Assembly: GCA_902578545.1 (NCBI GenBank)
Contig: CACHDI010000005.1
Coordinates: 1-64,000, forward strand
Direction of reading: 5' to 3'
DNA: 64,000 nucleotides
Origin: an uncultured Alphaproteobacteria bacterium
Lineage (GTDB): Bacteria > Pseudomonadota > Alphaproteobacteria > Rhodobacterales > Rhodobacteraceae
Under the pieces are notes generated by a model. The model worked only from the letters and a program-made list of their open reading frames with translations, did not search any database and had not been told where the DNA came from. A program made the position numbers and the translations under genes. Below are positions 42,902 through 53,068 of the stretch, piece by piece; positions within the stretch are counted from its first letter, which is position 1, and every line of letters begins with the position of its first letter.

Positions 42902-45272
42902 AATTATAATTACCCCGAACTCTCAACTTTTCTGGATCAAAATGTGGAAACCTTACTATCTTAGCAGGTATTCTTTTTTGGTGACCGTCTAACTGACCAA
43001 TTTCAAGTTCTGTTCCCAGTTCAGAATGCTCAATTACTATTCTGGCAAGCGCGATTGTTCTGTCTAAATAAGGTGATTTTGTAGCCGAAGTTATTTCTCC
43101 TACTTGAGCTCTACCAATTCGAATACAGTCCCCACTATTTGGTACTAAACCACCTTTAATATCTAAGCCAACCAATTTTTTTTGTGGATTCATTTTTCTT
43201 TTTTCTAATGCACTTCTACCAATAAAATCAGATTTTTTTGACTTCAGAGGAACAGTAAACCCAATTCCAGCCTCAAAAGGATCAATTTGATCATTAAACT
43301 CATAACCTGCAAAAATTAAACCTGCTTCAATTCTTAACATATTTAATGCCTCAAGACCTAGAGGAGTTAAACCAAAACTTTGTCCTTCTTTCCAAATTTT
43401 CTTAAAAATTTCTTCAGCATCTTTGGGATGACAGAAAACTTCATATCCAAGCTCACCTGAGTAACCAGTTCTGCTAACTACACAGGACGGACCATGAAAA
43501 TCGTTGAGACGAGCTACTGCAAATCGAAACCACTGTAATTCATTCATATTTGGTTGTGATGGAGCAGTCCAAATTACTTTTTCAAGAATTTCCCTACTTT
43601 TGGGTCCTTGAAGTGCAATATTGCAAAGTTGATCTGTTGAATTTCTAACCCATGCATCAATTTGCATTTTTTTTGCTTGTTCCTGTAGCCATATACCGCT
43701 CAAATCATTACCACCAACCCATCTAAAATTATTATCACCTAAGCGAAAAACTGTACCATCGTCAATCATCCCTCCATGCTCATAACACATAGCAGTATAG
43801 ACAACTTGACCAACTGAAATCTTCTCCATATCCCTAGTTACACAATTTTGCATTAATTCTTTTGCATCTGGCCCAGTCACCTCATATTTTCTTAAAGGAG
43901 ATAGATCCATAATTGCTGCCTTCTCTCTACAGGCCCAGTATTCACTTATGACACCATAATTTGTCATATTATTTGGAAGCCAGTAACCACTATACTCAGT
44001 GAAGTTTCTTGTATAATTTGAAAAAGAAGAATGGAAACCTGTTTGCTTTGTTTGTTCCATATCAGCCTCCGTTGTTTTTCTCCAACCAATGGACTTTTTG
44101 AAATATAAATCTTTTGAATATGTTCTTACTTGAATATCAGTAGGATTCCAGCCATTTGCTGGATCTACATCACAAGGACATGCAGTAGAAATACACACAA
44201 GATCAGTCAAAGCTTTGAGTAATACATAATCACCAGGCCTTGACCACGGTTCATCCATCCCAAGGTTATTTGTATCGTCAAGCATTGTATTAAAGAAAAA
44301 GTTTATAGCTGGCCAACCACCTCTTGGTTTAATATTGTATTGTGATAGATCTATATTCATATTGTCTGAACAATTAATATGCCCAGGATAACCCAAATCC
44401 TCATAGTATCTTGCAGTGCATGCAAGACCAAAGGTATCATGTCTACCACAAGTATCTTGAATAATTTCTACTAAAGGCTCATGATCTAAAGTCCAATATT
44501 TAGAAAAAATACCTGGACTAGGATAAAGAGATCCCATTAAACTCCTTGTGGTAGTAGGGTCAATATCACGTTCGATACCTTTATCTAATTGACTAAGACT
44601 AAAAGCTTGAAAATCAGAGCATTCCCTACCCTGAACATCTAAAATTTGAATATATTGTCCTTCTTTTACGAGATAAGATTTTGCTTCTCCAGGCAAAATA
44701 TTTTTATCTATTATTGGGTCAGAAAGAGGATCTGGCGGTAATAATCCACCTTTTGCAAATCCAGGATTTAATCGTTTTATATAGACGATCAATTCGGTAG
44801 GGACATTTTGTGCTTCCGGTAACATATGTTCACCAGTTGCAGCTACAATCAATAACCCATCTGAAGAGGCAACAAATTCTTCTGTATCACCTGGCTTTGA
44901 ACCATCTTGGAAAACCCTAATAGCATCTGCATTATTAATGTCAAAATTTGACCTTGAGAGTGCATCAAGAACTTTCTGACCTGATTGATCCCCTGTAGAT
45001 AAAAGCTTAATTAAAAACTCTGGTTTTCCTGAACTCTTTGCTCCTAATATAGATGCATCTGAAATACCTAAAGGATTAAAAAAAACTAACTCTCCTAGTT
45101 GAAGACCTTCCTTATCAACTATGGTTATTTCATCCCCTTTATTGATTTCTAAACCTCTACTTCCGCATCCAGGTACTACATACCTTTCTATGCCATGAGG
45201 TAATAATGGCAAACCAGGAAATTTGTTAGACCCAGAAATCATAGGTTTTTCAATAATGTCTATTAAACCCAT
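42900..45272 (-). CDS. tdm: Trimethylamine N-oxide demethylase (Tdm)
   Basis: A 790-residue two-domain protein. The N-terminal part (to about residue 380) is a DUF1989 domain with metal-binding Cys, including GLACTARYYEDLGYPGH near residue 280 and TACPCDVDPANGWNP near residue 365. The C-terminal part (from about residue 420) is a tetrahydrofolate-binding GcvT-type domain. This exact fusion defines Tdm, which splits TMAO to dimethylamine and formaldehyde; the GcvT part probably captures the formaldehyde on tetrahydrofolate. It overlaps the cupin gene by one base and ends in the hairpin shared with amt. Its fusion with DUF1989 separates it from the DMSP demethylase DmdA. Confidence 0.95.
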   Translation of the reverse strand: MGLIDIIEKPMISGSNKFPGLPLLPHGIERYVVPGCGSRGLEINKGDEITIVDKEGLQLGELVFFNPLGISDASILGAKSSGKPEFLIKLLSTGDQSGQKVLDALSRSNFDINNADAIRVFQDGSKPGDTEEFVASSDGLLIVAATGEHMLPEAQNVPTELIVYIKRLNPGFAKGGLLPPDPLSDPIIDKNILPGEAKSYLVKEGQYIQILDVQGRECSDFQAFSLSQLDKGIERDIDPTTTRSLMGSLYPSPGIFSKYWTLDHEPLVEIIQDTCGRHDTFGLACTARYYEDLGYPGHINCSDNMNIDLSQYNIKPRGGWPAINFFFNTMLDDTNNLGMDEPWSRPGDYVLLKALTDLVCISTACPCDVDPANGWNPTDIQVRTYSKDLYFKKSIGWRKTTEADMEQTKQTGFHSSFSNYTRNFTEYSGYWLPNNMTNYGVISEYWACREKAAIMDLSPLRKYEVTGPDAKELMQNCVTRDMEKISVGQVVYTAMCYEHGGMIDDGTVFRLGDNNFRWVGGNDLSGIWLQEQAKKMQIDAWVRNSTDQLCNIALQGPKSREILEKVIWTAPSQPNMNELQWFRFAVARLNDFHGPSCVVSRTGYSGELGYEVFCHPKDAEEIFKKIWKEGQSFGLTPLGLEALNMLRIEAGLIFAGYEFNDQIDPFEAGIGFTVPLKSKKSDFIGRSALEKRKMNPQKKLVGLDIKGGLVPNSGDCIRIGRAQVGEITSATKSPYLDRTIALARIVIEHSELGTELEIGQLDGHQKRIPAKIVRFPHFDPEKLRVRGNYN

Positions 45273-45643
45273 TACATTTCTTCCTTATCAAGATCTACGA
45301 CTTTGCCTCTATGCGTAACTACAATTACACATCCTGAAGGTGAGTGGCTATAATGTTTTGATCCTCCACTTAAAGATACGAAATCGCCTTCTTTGTAGAT
45401 ATATCCATCATTGTCAACTAGATCTCCTTTTAACATAAAAAACTCCTCAGGACCTTGATGCTCGTGAGGATTTGACCTAGAATTAGGACCCATTTTATAA
45501 AGATATGAACCTTGACCAGATTTAGGATCATAACTTAGATTGAACCACCAAACATTTTCATCTGGTAGTCCTGGTTGTTCAAGTAATTCCCAATTTAAGT
45601 TGTTAATATTAGCAACTTTTCTTAAATCATTTAACTTATCCAT
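45272..45643 (-). CDS. Cupin-domain protein in the TMAO cluster
   Basis: A 123-residue single-domain cupin. Metal-ligand-type motif SNPHEHQGPEEFFMLKG near residue 58 and HYSHSPSGC near residue 98. Cupins of this size act as enzymes or as ligand sensors. It lies between tmoV and tdm, overlapping tdm by one base, so it is cotranscribed. Its function in TMAO handling is unknown; dimethylamine or formaldehyde binding are possibilities. Confidence 0.8.
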   Translation of the reverse strand: MDKLNDLRKVANINNLNWELLEQPGLPDENVWWFNLSYDPKSGQGSYLYKMGPNSRSNPHEHQGPEEFFMLKGDLVDNDGYIYKEGDFVSLSGGSKHYSHSPSGCVIVVTHRGKVVDLDKEEM

Positions 45644-45671
45644 TATTCAAATTTTCCTTTAGAAAATTTTA

Positions 45672-47672
45672 CTACTTAATTAGTCCAAATTCTTTCTTTT
45701 TTATATTTGACCACTCTACCAGCAGTCTATCAGCAGTTAATCCAATTAAAGAGACACATAAACCTATAACTAAGCCTTTACCACCGTCGTTAAATGATAA
45801 TGCCCTAAAAATCTCTTGTGATAAATCAACTGTTCCAATAAATCCAGCGATCATAACCATAAATAGTGCAAACATCAAAGTTTGATTAATTCCTAATAGA
45901 ATTTCAGGAAAAGCTAAAGGCATTCTAACTTTCCACAATATTTGAGACTCACTACAACCTGACATTTTCGCTGCCTCTATAATTTGGGAAGGAACATTTC
46001 TTAACCCAAAAATTGTATACCTAGTTATGGGAATACTGGCATAAACCACAATTGCAAAAATGGCTGAAACATCGCTTATTTGAAAAAGCATCACAGCTGG
46101 TAATAAATAAATAAATGAGGGAAAAGTTTGAAAAGTATCACAAATGTTAAGAATAAGTTTAGTAGTACTTTTTTTTCTAGAAGCCCAAATTGCAACTGGT
46201 ACTCCAAATCCCACACTTATTATCATCGCAACAGATACCATATAAAGAGTAATCATTGCTCTAACCCAATATCCAGATGCAGCTATTAAAAAAATAAAAA
46301 ACATTACAGTCATTGCCAATTTGAATTTTCCTAATTTCCATCCAGCACATCCAACTAAAACTATAACAGCAACCCAAGGCATGGATTGAAACATTGCTTT
46401 TGTTGGCATAAAAAAGTATACCAACAAAAAATCTCTAAAAATTCCTAAAGGAACAAAAAGAGATGTAGTTATGAATTTTATTCCCCAATCTAAATATCCT
46501 GAAATAGAAATAGTATACTCTTTTGGTAATTGTATTGCTGCGGCTGTTAGTAAGCTTAAAATAATAGAAAAAACCACAATAATAAGAGCACTAAAAAGAT
46601 AAGGGTTTCTTTTCCAAAATACACCTTCTATTTTTCTTTTGGGTTCCTTGAGAACTAAAGCTTGGCTATAGCGATCTAAAGTAATCGCTATAAATACAAC
46701 TGCAACTCCTATTTCAAATGCTTGACCCAACCGCAAATTCTGCAAACGTGCTAAAAGATCATGACCTAAACCTGGTTGACCAATAAAAGAAGCAATTACT
46801 ACCATAGCCAAGCACTGCATGATTACTTGATTTATTCCAAGCATTAAGGAGGATCTAGCACCTGGTAATTCAACTTTAAAAAGCATTTGCCATTTATTAC
46901 AACCATTCATTCTACCCGCTTCAATGATTTCAGAAGAAAGTTCTTTTAACCCTAAAATAGTTAATCTTGTCATTGGAGGGAACGCAAAAATAACTGTAGC
47001 GATGACTCCAGCTTTGGCTCCTACCCCACAAAATATTGCTACCAAAATCAGATATGAAAAATGTGGTAAAGATTGCAAAATATTGAGTAAAGGATTTAAC
47101 AGTCTCTCTGCAATTTTAAATTTAGCTCCTAGTATACCTAATAAAATTCCAATTATAACTGCCAATGGAACTGAAACTGCAATTGCTGCTAATGTCTTCA
47201 TAGAAAGCGTCCAAATACCCCTTAAGCTAAAAATCGCGAGATACATAACACAAGCTCCGCCCAAAATTGCTAGATTTACACCTCTTAGATATAAACCTAA
47301 AATAATCACTAAACCTAAAATCATTACCCAAGGCATTGGACCCAAAGGAATTGTATTAAAACCTTTATAAAGTAATGCTTCTGTAAAATCTAAAGGAATG
47401 TCAATTAAATTTGCAATAGAGCGTGTAAATTCTCTAAAGGTAAAAAAACCAAAGATTTCATAATTTCTTAAGATATCTATTAAATTATTCACCCATTGCA
47501 CAAATGGAATCATACCCTCTATTGTTCCACATCCTCCTAAACAACTCTTTGGTGGTACAACCCCCCATTCAGGTAGAAAGGGTTTAATAATCCACAAAAG
47601 GATAAAAGGATAAATGAACCAATAATTTTTAAATCTCTCAAAAATTATATTATTCATGGTTTTCTTTATCAC
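45672..47672 (-). CDS. tmoV: TMAO ABC transporter, fused double permease (TmoV)
   Basis: A 666-residue inner-membrane protein with two binding-protein-dependent permease modules on one chain, each with EIIEAGRMNGC- or QIIEAAKMSGC-type ATPase-contact loops (near residues 245 and 570). It resembles glycine-betaine/OpuAB-type permeases doubled by gene fusion, as in TmoV, the TMAO uptake system of marine bacteria. It overlaps tmoW by 23 bases, implying coupled translation. Confidence 0.9.
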   Translation of the reverse strand: MIKKTMNNIIFERFKNYWFIYPFILLWIIKPFLPEWGVVPPKSCLGGCGTIEGMIPFVQWVNNLIDILRNYEIFGFFTFREFTRSIANLIDIPLDFTEALLYKGFNTIPLGPMPWVMILGLVIILGLYLRGVNLAILGGACVMYLAIFSLRGIWTLSMKTLAAIAVSVPLAVIIGILLGILGAKFKIAERLLNPLLNILQSLPHFSYLILVAIFCGVGAKAGVIATVIFAFPPMTRLTILGLKELSSEIIEAGRMNGCNKWQMLFKVELPGARSSLMLGINQVIMQCLAMVVIASFIGQPGLGHDLLARLQNLRLGQAFEIGVAVVFIAITLDRYSQALVLKEPKRKIEGVFWKRNPYLFSALIIVVFSIILSLLTAAAIQLPKEYTISISGYLDWGIKFITTSLFVPLGIFRDFLLVYFFMPTKAMFQSMPWVAVIVLVGCAGWKLGKFKLAMTVMFFIFLIAASGYWVRAMITLYMVSVAMIISVGFGVPVAIWASRKKSTTKLILNICDTFQTFPSFIYLLPAVMLFQISDVSAIFAIVVYASIPITRYTIFGLRNVPSQIIEAAKMSGCSESQILWKVRMPLAFPEILLGINQTLMFALFMVMIAGFIGTVDLSQEIFRALSFNDGGKGLVIGLCVSLIGLTADRLLVEWSNIKKKEFGLIK

Positions 47673-48687
47673 TAAACAGAATTTCTATAATTTGGTCTTT
47701 TGTTAATTCACCACATACATCTCCATTATCATCTACAACAGTTGCAACAGAATTAGATGAGATTATTTTAGGCGCTACAGATGAAATTTTGTCGCTTTTA
47801 TTTACCTTTAAAGTACTTTCCTTAAGTTTTTTTGTAGTTTTCATAATAGATCCTACAGATAAAAGTTTTGCTCTCGGTATATCCTTAGTAAATTCTGCTA
47901 CATAATCATTTGATGGATTTGTTATTAATTCCTCTGCACTACCGATCTGTACAATTTTACCTTCATACATAATCGCAATTCTATCAGCCAATCTAATTGC
48001 TTCATCAAAATCATGAGTTATGAATACTATTGTCTTATTAAGAAGGTTTTGAAGTCGGATAAATTCATTCTGCATTTCTTTTCTAATGAGTGGATCTAGC
48101 GCAGAAAAAGGTTCATCCAAAAACCAAATATTAGGTTCAACAGCCAAAGATCTTGCTAATCCCACTCTTTGTTGTTGCCCTCCCGATAACTCTCTAGGAT
48201 AATATTTTGATCTGCCCTGAAGTCCAACTAGATCAATAATTTCTAAAGCTCTTTTCTCTCTTTTCTCTCTGCTAATACCCTGAACTTCCAAAGGAAAAGC
48301 AATATTGTCTAACACATTTCTGTGAGGCATCAACGCAAAGTTCTGGAAAACCATGCCCATTTTGTGTCGCCGAATTTCTATTAACTCCTTATCTGTTGCT
48401 TTTAGTAAATCTGAGCCCTCAAAATATATTTCACCACTCGTTGGTTCAATTAATCTAGTCATACATCTGACTAAACTTGATTTACCAGAACCACTAAGAC
48501 CCATAATAACTAGTATTTCCCCTTCATAAACATCAATTGATGCATTAAAGACTGCAGGAATATATTGTGACTCCTTAAGATCTTTTATAGTGGGATTAAA
48601 ATTTTTGCTTGCGAGATATTTTGACGGATTTGATCCGTATAATTTCCAAACATTTTTACAAGATATGGCTTTGGAGTTTTTTGGCAT
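47650..48687 (-). CDS. tmoW: TMAO ABC transporter, ATP-binding protein (TmoW)
   Basis: A 345-residue ATPase of the ProV/OpuAA type. Walker A GLSGSGKSS near residue 78, signature LSGGQQQRVGLARSLA near residue 168, Walker B IWFLDEP near residue 185. A C-terminal CBS-like segment follows from about residue 260, as in betaine ATPases, where it can sense ionic strength. It is the second gene of the tmoXWV unit. Confidence 0.92.
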   Translation of the reverse strand: MPKNSKAISCKNVWKLYGSNPSKYLASKNFNPTIKDLKESQYIPAVFNASIDVYEGEILVIMGLSGSGKSSLVRCMTRLIEPTSGEIYFEGSDLLKATDKELIEIRRHKMGMVFQNFALMPHRNVLDNIAFPLEVQGISREKREKRALEIIDLVGLQGRSKYYPRELSGGQQQRVGLARSLAVEPNIWFLDEPFSALDPLIRKEMQNEFIRLQNLLNKTIVFITHDFDEAIRLADRIAIMYEGKIVQIGSAEELITNPSNDYVAEFTKDIPRAKLLSVGSIMKTTKKLKESTLKVNKSDKISSVAPKIISSNSVATVVDDNGDVCGELTKDQIIEILFSDKENHE

Positions 48688-48712
48688 TTTTCTATTTAAT
48701 TAAAACTTAGTA

Positions 48713-48743
48713 ATGCCGATTGGCCCAAAAGTCCAATCGGCAT
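48713..48743 (-). terminator. Perfect 11-bp hairpin between tmoX and tmoW
   Basis: ATGCCGATTGG (48713-48723) pairs with CCAATCGGCAT (48733-48743). No long U-tract follows on the minus strand, so it may be a weak terminator or an mRNA-stabilising stem. Its position directly after the binding-protein gene parallels the terminator at 17153. Confidence 0.5.
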
Positions 48744-48767
48744 ATTATTGTGATAAATAAATTAAAT

Positions 48768-49727
48768 TTATTTAATCCATTTTTCCCATTTTGATTTGTG
48801 ATCTTTCAACCACTGCTGAGCAGCCTCAGAAATTTCCATACCATCAGTATCAACATAATTTGCCATTTTATCTATATCTGGGCCTGAAAAATTCATCTGC
48901 TTAGCAATATTGAAAGCCTTAGGATGATTTTTTTCAAAATCTTTATTTACTCCAATTTTCAAATAACCGTTGGCTGGGTTACCACAATCATACAAAGCAT
49001 TAGGATTTACCCCCCATGATGCATCAGAAGTGCATTTTGGATCATGTTTAGGAAATTCAACAAATTTTCCTTCATATTTTGCTCCAATAAAGTTTGGTGA
49101 CCAATTAAATATTACCACTGGCTTTTTTTGCGCTACAGCTGCATCCAATTCCGCCCATATTGCACCTGCTGAACCTGCGTTCCTGACAACAAAATTCATA
49201 CCTAAAGCTTCTACCTTTTCTGCATCATGCTTTAGCCAATCAACTGGTCCTCCAATAAAAACACCTTTTCCACCTGAATCTGCCCTTGCAAACATATCAG
49301 AGCATTTAGCTAAGGCTTCCCAATCAGGTAATCCAGGACAAACTTCTTCAATGTAAACTGGGTACCACCAATCCTCACGAGTTACAGCATCATGAGTTAG
49401 TAAATCTATAACACCACCAGTTGCTACAGCTTTATCAAATGATGCACCAAAGGCTCCTTCCCAAACTTCATGAACTATATCAATATCCCCATCTGCCATA
49501 GCTTGATATACGGTTTGACTATCCATTGATACATACTCAATTTTTTCACCAACCATTTTAAAAAGTTCACCAACTACTTCAGCTCCTACCAATTGGCTTG
49601 ACCAGTTGTGAGTAGGAATTTTTATCACACCACTACTGTCAGCATTGGCTGAAGCTGAAAATAATGCCGTAATAAAAAAACATAAAGCTATAAATTTAGC
49701 TCTTAGTACTAAAAAACTATGTTTCAT
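48768..49727 (-). CDS. tmoX: TMAO-binding periplasmic protein (TmoX)
   Basis: A 319-residue exported binding protein of the OpuAC/ProX type, with signal peptide ending at ASANA. Aromatic residues used by betaine-type ligand cages are visible in THNWSSQ near residue 40, HEVWEG near residue 87, REDWWYP near residue 117 and FNWSPN near residue 201. The trimethylammonium of TMAO would sit in such a cage. It leads the transporter genes and lies 81 bases from tmm. Confidence 0.9.
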   Translation of the reverse strand: MKHSFLVLRAKFIALCFFITALFSASANADSSGVIKIPTHNWSSQLVGAEVVGELFKMVGEKIEYVSMDSQTVYQAMADGDIDIVHEVWEGAFGASFDKAVATGGVIDLLTHDAVTREDWWYPVYIEEVCPGLPDWEALAKCSDMFARADSGGKGVFIGGPVDWLKHDAEKVEALGMNFVVRNAGSAGAIWAELDAAVAQKKPVVIFNWSPNFIGAKYEGKFVEFPKHDPKCTSDASWGVNPNALYDCGNPANGYLKIGVNKDFEKNHPKAFNIAKQMNFSGPDIDKMANYVDTDGMEISEAAQQWLKDHKSKWEKWIK

Positions 49728-49808
49728 TTTTCTTCTCCCTTTTTGCTAAGTTTAAGTTTAAATATAATTTCTGCTCAATTCTTTTTACCAATATTAAACT
49801 AATAAGCC

Positions 49809-51149
49809 TCATTTCAAATAAACTTCCATTCTATCATCAAGTTCCTCTTTCCATGGTTTATTATAAGATGGAGAAACTGAACTATCCATCGGCGAGGTAA
49901 ATCCTCCTTGGTCTCTAAAAGTCATAATATTTTTCTTTTTATGTTTTTTCCATAAGAAAAAGGCCTCATTTGCTGCATCGACATTAAAATCAGGGTAATC
50001 TGTTTCTGATATAAGTTCACGCACATAATCACCTTGATATCTAATGCAGGCATAATCATCCTCTAAAGCATCTTCCATTTTCTCTCTCTCAATAGGGTCA
50101 GCGTATAATGTAGAGGAATTTGGCATTTTAATTTTTCCTAGTATTAAATCTCTTGCATACCAAGCTTGTGCATCAAACATATTGAAAGTGTACCATTGAT
50201 CCTGCATCCCTAAGTAGAATAATCTAGGGTTTTTAGTCCAAACAATCCCTTTATATAAGTTAGCAGTTGCAAGTCTATTTGCAGTTTTGAGTCTCAAATC
50301 ATCTGGTAGAAATGGAAAATGATGCTGATAACCGGTACACAGTATAATTGCATCGATTTCACTTTCACTTCCGTCTTTAAAAAATGCTTTATTACCCACA
50401 GTTTTTACCAATGCGGGAACTTCTTTCCAGTTTTCAGGCCAATCAAAACCCATTGGTGCAGTCCTATGAGCGACAATTACTGATTTACATCCATATTTCC
50501 AACATTGTGAACCAATATCCTCTGCGGAATAACTTGTTCCCAAAATTAAAATATTTTTGTTTGTAAATTCTCTTGCATCTCTAAAATCATGGGCATGCAG
50601 TATCCTACCATTAAAGCTATCAAAACCTTCGTAAAATGGAACATTAGGAGTAGAAAAATGCCCAGTTGCAACTACTAAATAATCAAAAAAATCTGTTACT
50701 TCAGTATCTTTTTTTGTATCTCTAGAAACTACTTCAAATTGATTTTTATTCTCATGATATCTTACATCACGTACTATAGTATTAAAACGAATTTTATCTC
50801 TAAAATTTGTTTTTTCTAGTCGGCCTTTAATGTAATCGAATAATACAGATCTTGGTGGGTATGAGGCAATATCTTTACCAAAATGTTCTTTGAAAGTATA
50901 ATCAGCAAATTCCAAACCTTCTTTAGGGCCATTTGACCACAAATATCGATACATTGATCCGTGGCAAGGATCTCCGGCTTCATCAACGCCAGTTCGCCAG
51001 GTGTAATTCCATAACCCCCCCCAATCAGATTGCTTTTCAAAACAAACTATTTCTGGAATATCATTTCCCTTGCTTTGAGCTCTTTCAAAAGCCCTTAGTT
51101 GGGAAAGTCCAGACGGACCAGCTCCAATTATACCTACTTTTTTTTTCAT
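49809..51149 (-). CDS. tmm: Trimethylamine monooxygenase (Tmm)
   Basis: A 446-residue flavin-containing monooxygenase. FAD motif GAGPSG at residues 9-14 and the NADPH-site/Tmm string [18 protein letters not shown] near residue 205. Further family strings are [13 protein letters not shown] near residue 160 and [18 protein letters not shown] near residue 323. It oxidises trimethylamine to TMAO with NADPH and oxygen, so the cluster supports growth on TMA as well as TMAO. It lies directly upstream of tmoX and downstream of an uncharacterised gene. Confidence 0.95.
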   Translation of the reverse strand: MKKKVGIIGAGPSGLSQLRAFERAQSKGNDIPEIVCFEKQSDWGGLWNYTWRTGVDEAGDPCHGSMYRYLWSNGPKEGLEFADYTFKEHFGKDIASYPPRSVLFDYIKGRLEKTNFRDKIRFNTIVRDVRYHENKNQFEVVSRDTKKDTEVTDFFDYLVVATGHFSTPNVPFYEGFDSFNGRILHAHDFRDAREFTNKNILILGTSYSAEDIGSQCWKYGCKSVIVAHRTAPMGFDWPENWKEVPALVKTVGNKAFFKDGSESEIDAIILCTGYQHHFPFLPDDLRLKTANRLATANLYKGIVWTKNPRLFYLGMQDQWYTFNMFDAQAWYARDLILGKIKMPNSSTLYADPIEREKMEDALEDDYACIRYQGDYVRELISETDYPDFNVDAANEAFFLWKKHKKKNIMTFRDQGGFTSPMDSSVSPSYNKPWKEELDDRMEVYLK

Positions 51150-51218
51150 TATTACTCCCCCATTAAAATAGTGTTAAATTTTTTTTTAAAAGTCAATTAC
51201 TTACTTAAAATAACTCCC

Positions 51219-51791
51219 TTAAAAATCATTCCATTTTGGGCAAAAACTTAAAACTATAGTTTCAGGATGTATATTAATATTAAAAAGCTGATTATGTGAT
51301 ATTGTTGAGTGATATAAAAATTCTGACTTTTCCAACTGAATTACGTTAAATTTAACGTCAAATCTATGTGAAAAGGCTTCAAATAATAGCCTGCAAACCC
51401 CTTTTTCAATTAATGTCTTTGCTATTTCAGATTCAGGAGTAAAAGTAGCAGTTAATATGTCTGAAAATTCTTTATTTTTCTGATAATATGAAGATGACAA
51501 TAACCTAATTGCTTGTTCTCTTCTTTGAGAAGGATCGTTAGTTTTTTTTGCAATATGCTTTAATTCAGTTAAAAGGGAAAATTCAGGTAATTTATGAATA
51601 AGAGTTATAATCTTACAAATTGGCTCTTTTTGTTTGTCCAAATACAAATTAGGCATAATTGAGTCATCAGGTTTTCCAAAATTATCACGCATGATCATTT
51701 GTCTCGCACGACACTGGAATTTAACAAATTTTTCCTGCTCGCTAGGAAGCACTGATCGTGTATTATTTTCATAAAAATTATTCCTAATCAT
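51219..51791 (-). CDS. Conserved-looking unknown protein in the methylamine cluster
   Basis: A 190-residue soluble protein with no family that I recognise. Its composition (VKFQCRARQMIMRDNFG, TNDPSQRREQAIRLLSSSYY, TFTPESEIAKTLIEKGVCRL) is helical and balanced, without signal peptide or membrane helix. Its start ATG overlaps the stop of the nitrilase-like gene by one base, a coupled pair. Being between mgs and tmm genes, it could be an accessory factor; no function is claimed. Confidence 0.7.
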   Translation of the reverse strand: MIRNNFYENNTRSVLPSEQEKFVKFQCRARQMIMRDNFGKPDDSIMPNLYLDKQKEPICKIITLIHKLPEFSLLTELKHIAKKTNDPSQRREQAIRLLSSSYYQKNKEFSDILTATFTPESEIAKTLIEKGVCRLLFEAFSHRFDVKFNVIQLEKSEFLYHSTISHNQLFNINIHPETIVLSFCPKWNDF

Positions 51792-52642
51792 CAGATTTCC
51801 TTGGTTGCATCTATTATTTTTAGTTTAAAATCTCTATCATGTTTCAAGCTAGGAATTTTTTCACGCGTATCTTTAACATCGGCAAGATTTATTTTTGCAG
51901 ATACAACTCTAGAGCCTACTCCTCCATCAGCTAAAACATTACCCCATGGATCAATCACAAGAGAATGTCCATAACACTCTCCACCGCCATCAATCGAACC
52001 TGTAGCACACGCAGAAATAACAAATGCTCCATTTTCAATAGCTCGGGCTCTGTTTAAGACATGCCAGTGTGCTTCTCCAGTTTTTTTTGTAAATGCAGAA
52101 GGAACCATCAAAACTTCAGATCCCTGCTTCGCCATAGATCTATACAATTGAGCAAATCTTAAGTCATAACATACAGAAAAACCAAAAATTCCAAATGGTG
52201 TTTTAGCTATTGAAGATTGATTACCTGGATTGACAGTTTCACTTTCCAAAAATTTGTTTTCATCATCACCTAAATCAATATCAAAAAGATGAATCTTATC
52301 GTATCTATGTGTTATTTCACCTTCATTATTAAGTAAAATACTACGATTAAAATATTTTTTACTGTTATATGAAATAGCTATTGAACCAATAGATATCCAT
52401 ACATTATTTTTTTGAGCGAAACTTTTAAATTTTATTAAAAATGGGTGATTATCTTCCTCAGTATGAGGTGGAATAAATCGTCCATTCTTACTTTTTAATC
52501 CACCACAATATTCCGGAAAACAAATAATGGAGGGATCATCATTTAAAGATTGCTCGGCTAATTTTAAACCTTCCTCAATAGCTGAATCGAAATCAGGCCT
52601 TGGTTGTGTTTGTAAACAAGAAGCTATAAATGAAATTGACAT
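51791..52642 (-). CDS. Nitrilase-superfamily amidohydrolase (Nit1/Nit2-like)
   Basis: A 283-residue carbon-nitrogen hydrolase. The Glu-Lys-Cys triad is visible: FPEY (Glu near residue 43), YDKIHLFD (Lys near residue 115) and FGFSVCYDLRFAQLYR (Cys near residue 150). Nit1/Nit2 members are omega-amidases or deaminated-glutathione amidases, so an amide such as a side product of gamma-glutamyl amide formation is a plausible substrate. It overlaps the unknown gene 51219-51791 by one base. Confidence 0.88.
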   Translation of the reverse strand: MSISFIASCLQTQPRPDFDSAIEEGLKLAEQSLNDDPSIICFPEYCGGLKSKNGRFIPPHTEEDNHPFLIKFKSFAQKNNVWISIGSIAISYNSKKYFNRSILLNNEGEITHRYDKIHLFDIDLGDDENKFLESETVNPGNQSSIAKTPFGIFGFSVCYDLRFAQLYRSMAKQGSEVLMVPSAFTKKTGEAHWHVLNRARAIENGAFVISACATGSIDGGGECYGHSLVIDPWGNVLADGGVGSRVVSAKINLADVKDTREKIPSLKHDRDFKLKIIDATKEI

Positions 52643-52643
52643 T

Positions 52644-53057
52644 TTAAAATTTCATATATGCCTTTCTTAAGGTTACAAGAGGATGCCTATCAGACATTTG
52701 AAATTTTAATAATAGTTCACGTGCAATCATGTCTCTGTCTTGTTGATTATCCGGTAATTCAATACTGTCTGGAACTCGAACCCAACCATTTATATTTCTA
52801 TCAAAAACGGCTGGCTTTCCTTCTTCATAACCCATGTGAATATCCTCAAGCCAGTTCAAATCATCCCAACCCATTATCTCCATATACTTTTTTAGAAAAG
52901 GGGTTAACCTGTCATAATCTGGAACTAAATTAACGTCATATCTGTACCCAATATGTTGGCCTATCTCTTTTTCTCTTTCACTATCTAATCCTTCGGCATC
53001 CTCTAAAAATTGATCGACACCTTTTATTTCAGAACCTCTATACTGTGTTCCAGCCAT
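52644..53057 (-). CDS. Small acidic unknown protein in the mgs operon
   Basis: A 137-residue acidic soluble protein without a recognised family (GSEIKGVDQFLEDAEG and RYDVNLVPDYDRLTPF regions). It is separated from mgsC by only 11 bases and from the nitrilase by one, so it is cotranscribed. A small accessory protein for the N-methylglutamate synthase complex is an inference from position only. Confidence 0.7.
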   Translation of the reverse strand: MAGTQYRGSEIKGVDQFLEDAEGLDSEREKEIGQHIGYRYDVNLVPDYDRLTPFLKKYMEIMGWDDLNWLEDIHMGYEEGKPAVFDRNINGWVRVPDSIELPDNQQDRDMIARELLLKFQMSDRHPLVTLRKAYMKF

Positions 53058-53068
53058 ATTTGATCTCC

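Noticed and set aside
42900-45272. DMSP demethylase (DmdA) as the identity of the GcvT-domain protein
   Set aside because: The N-terminal DUF1989 domain with metal-type Cys residues and adjacency to tmm and tmoXWV define Tdm; no other DMSP gene is present.
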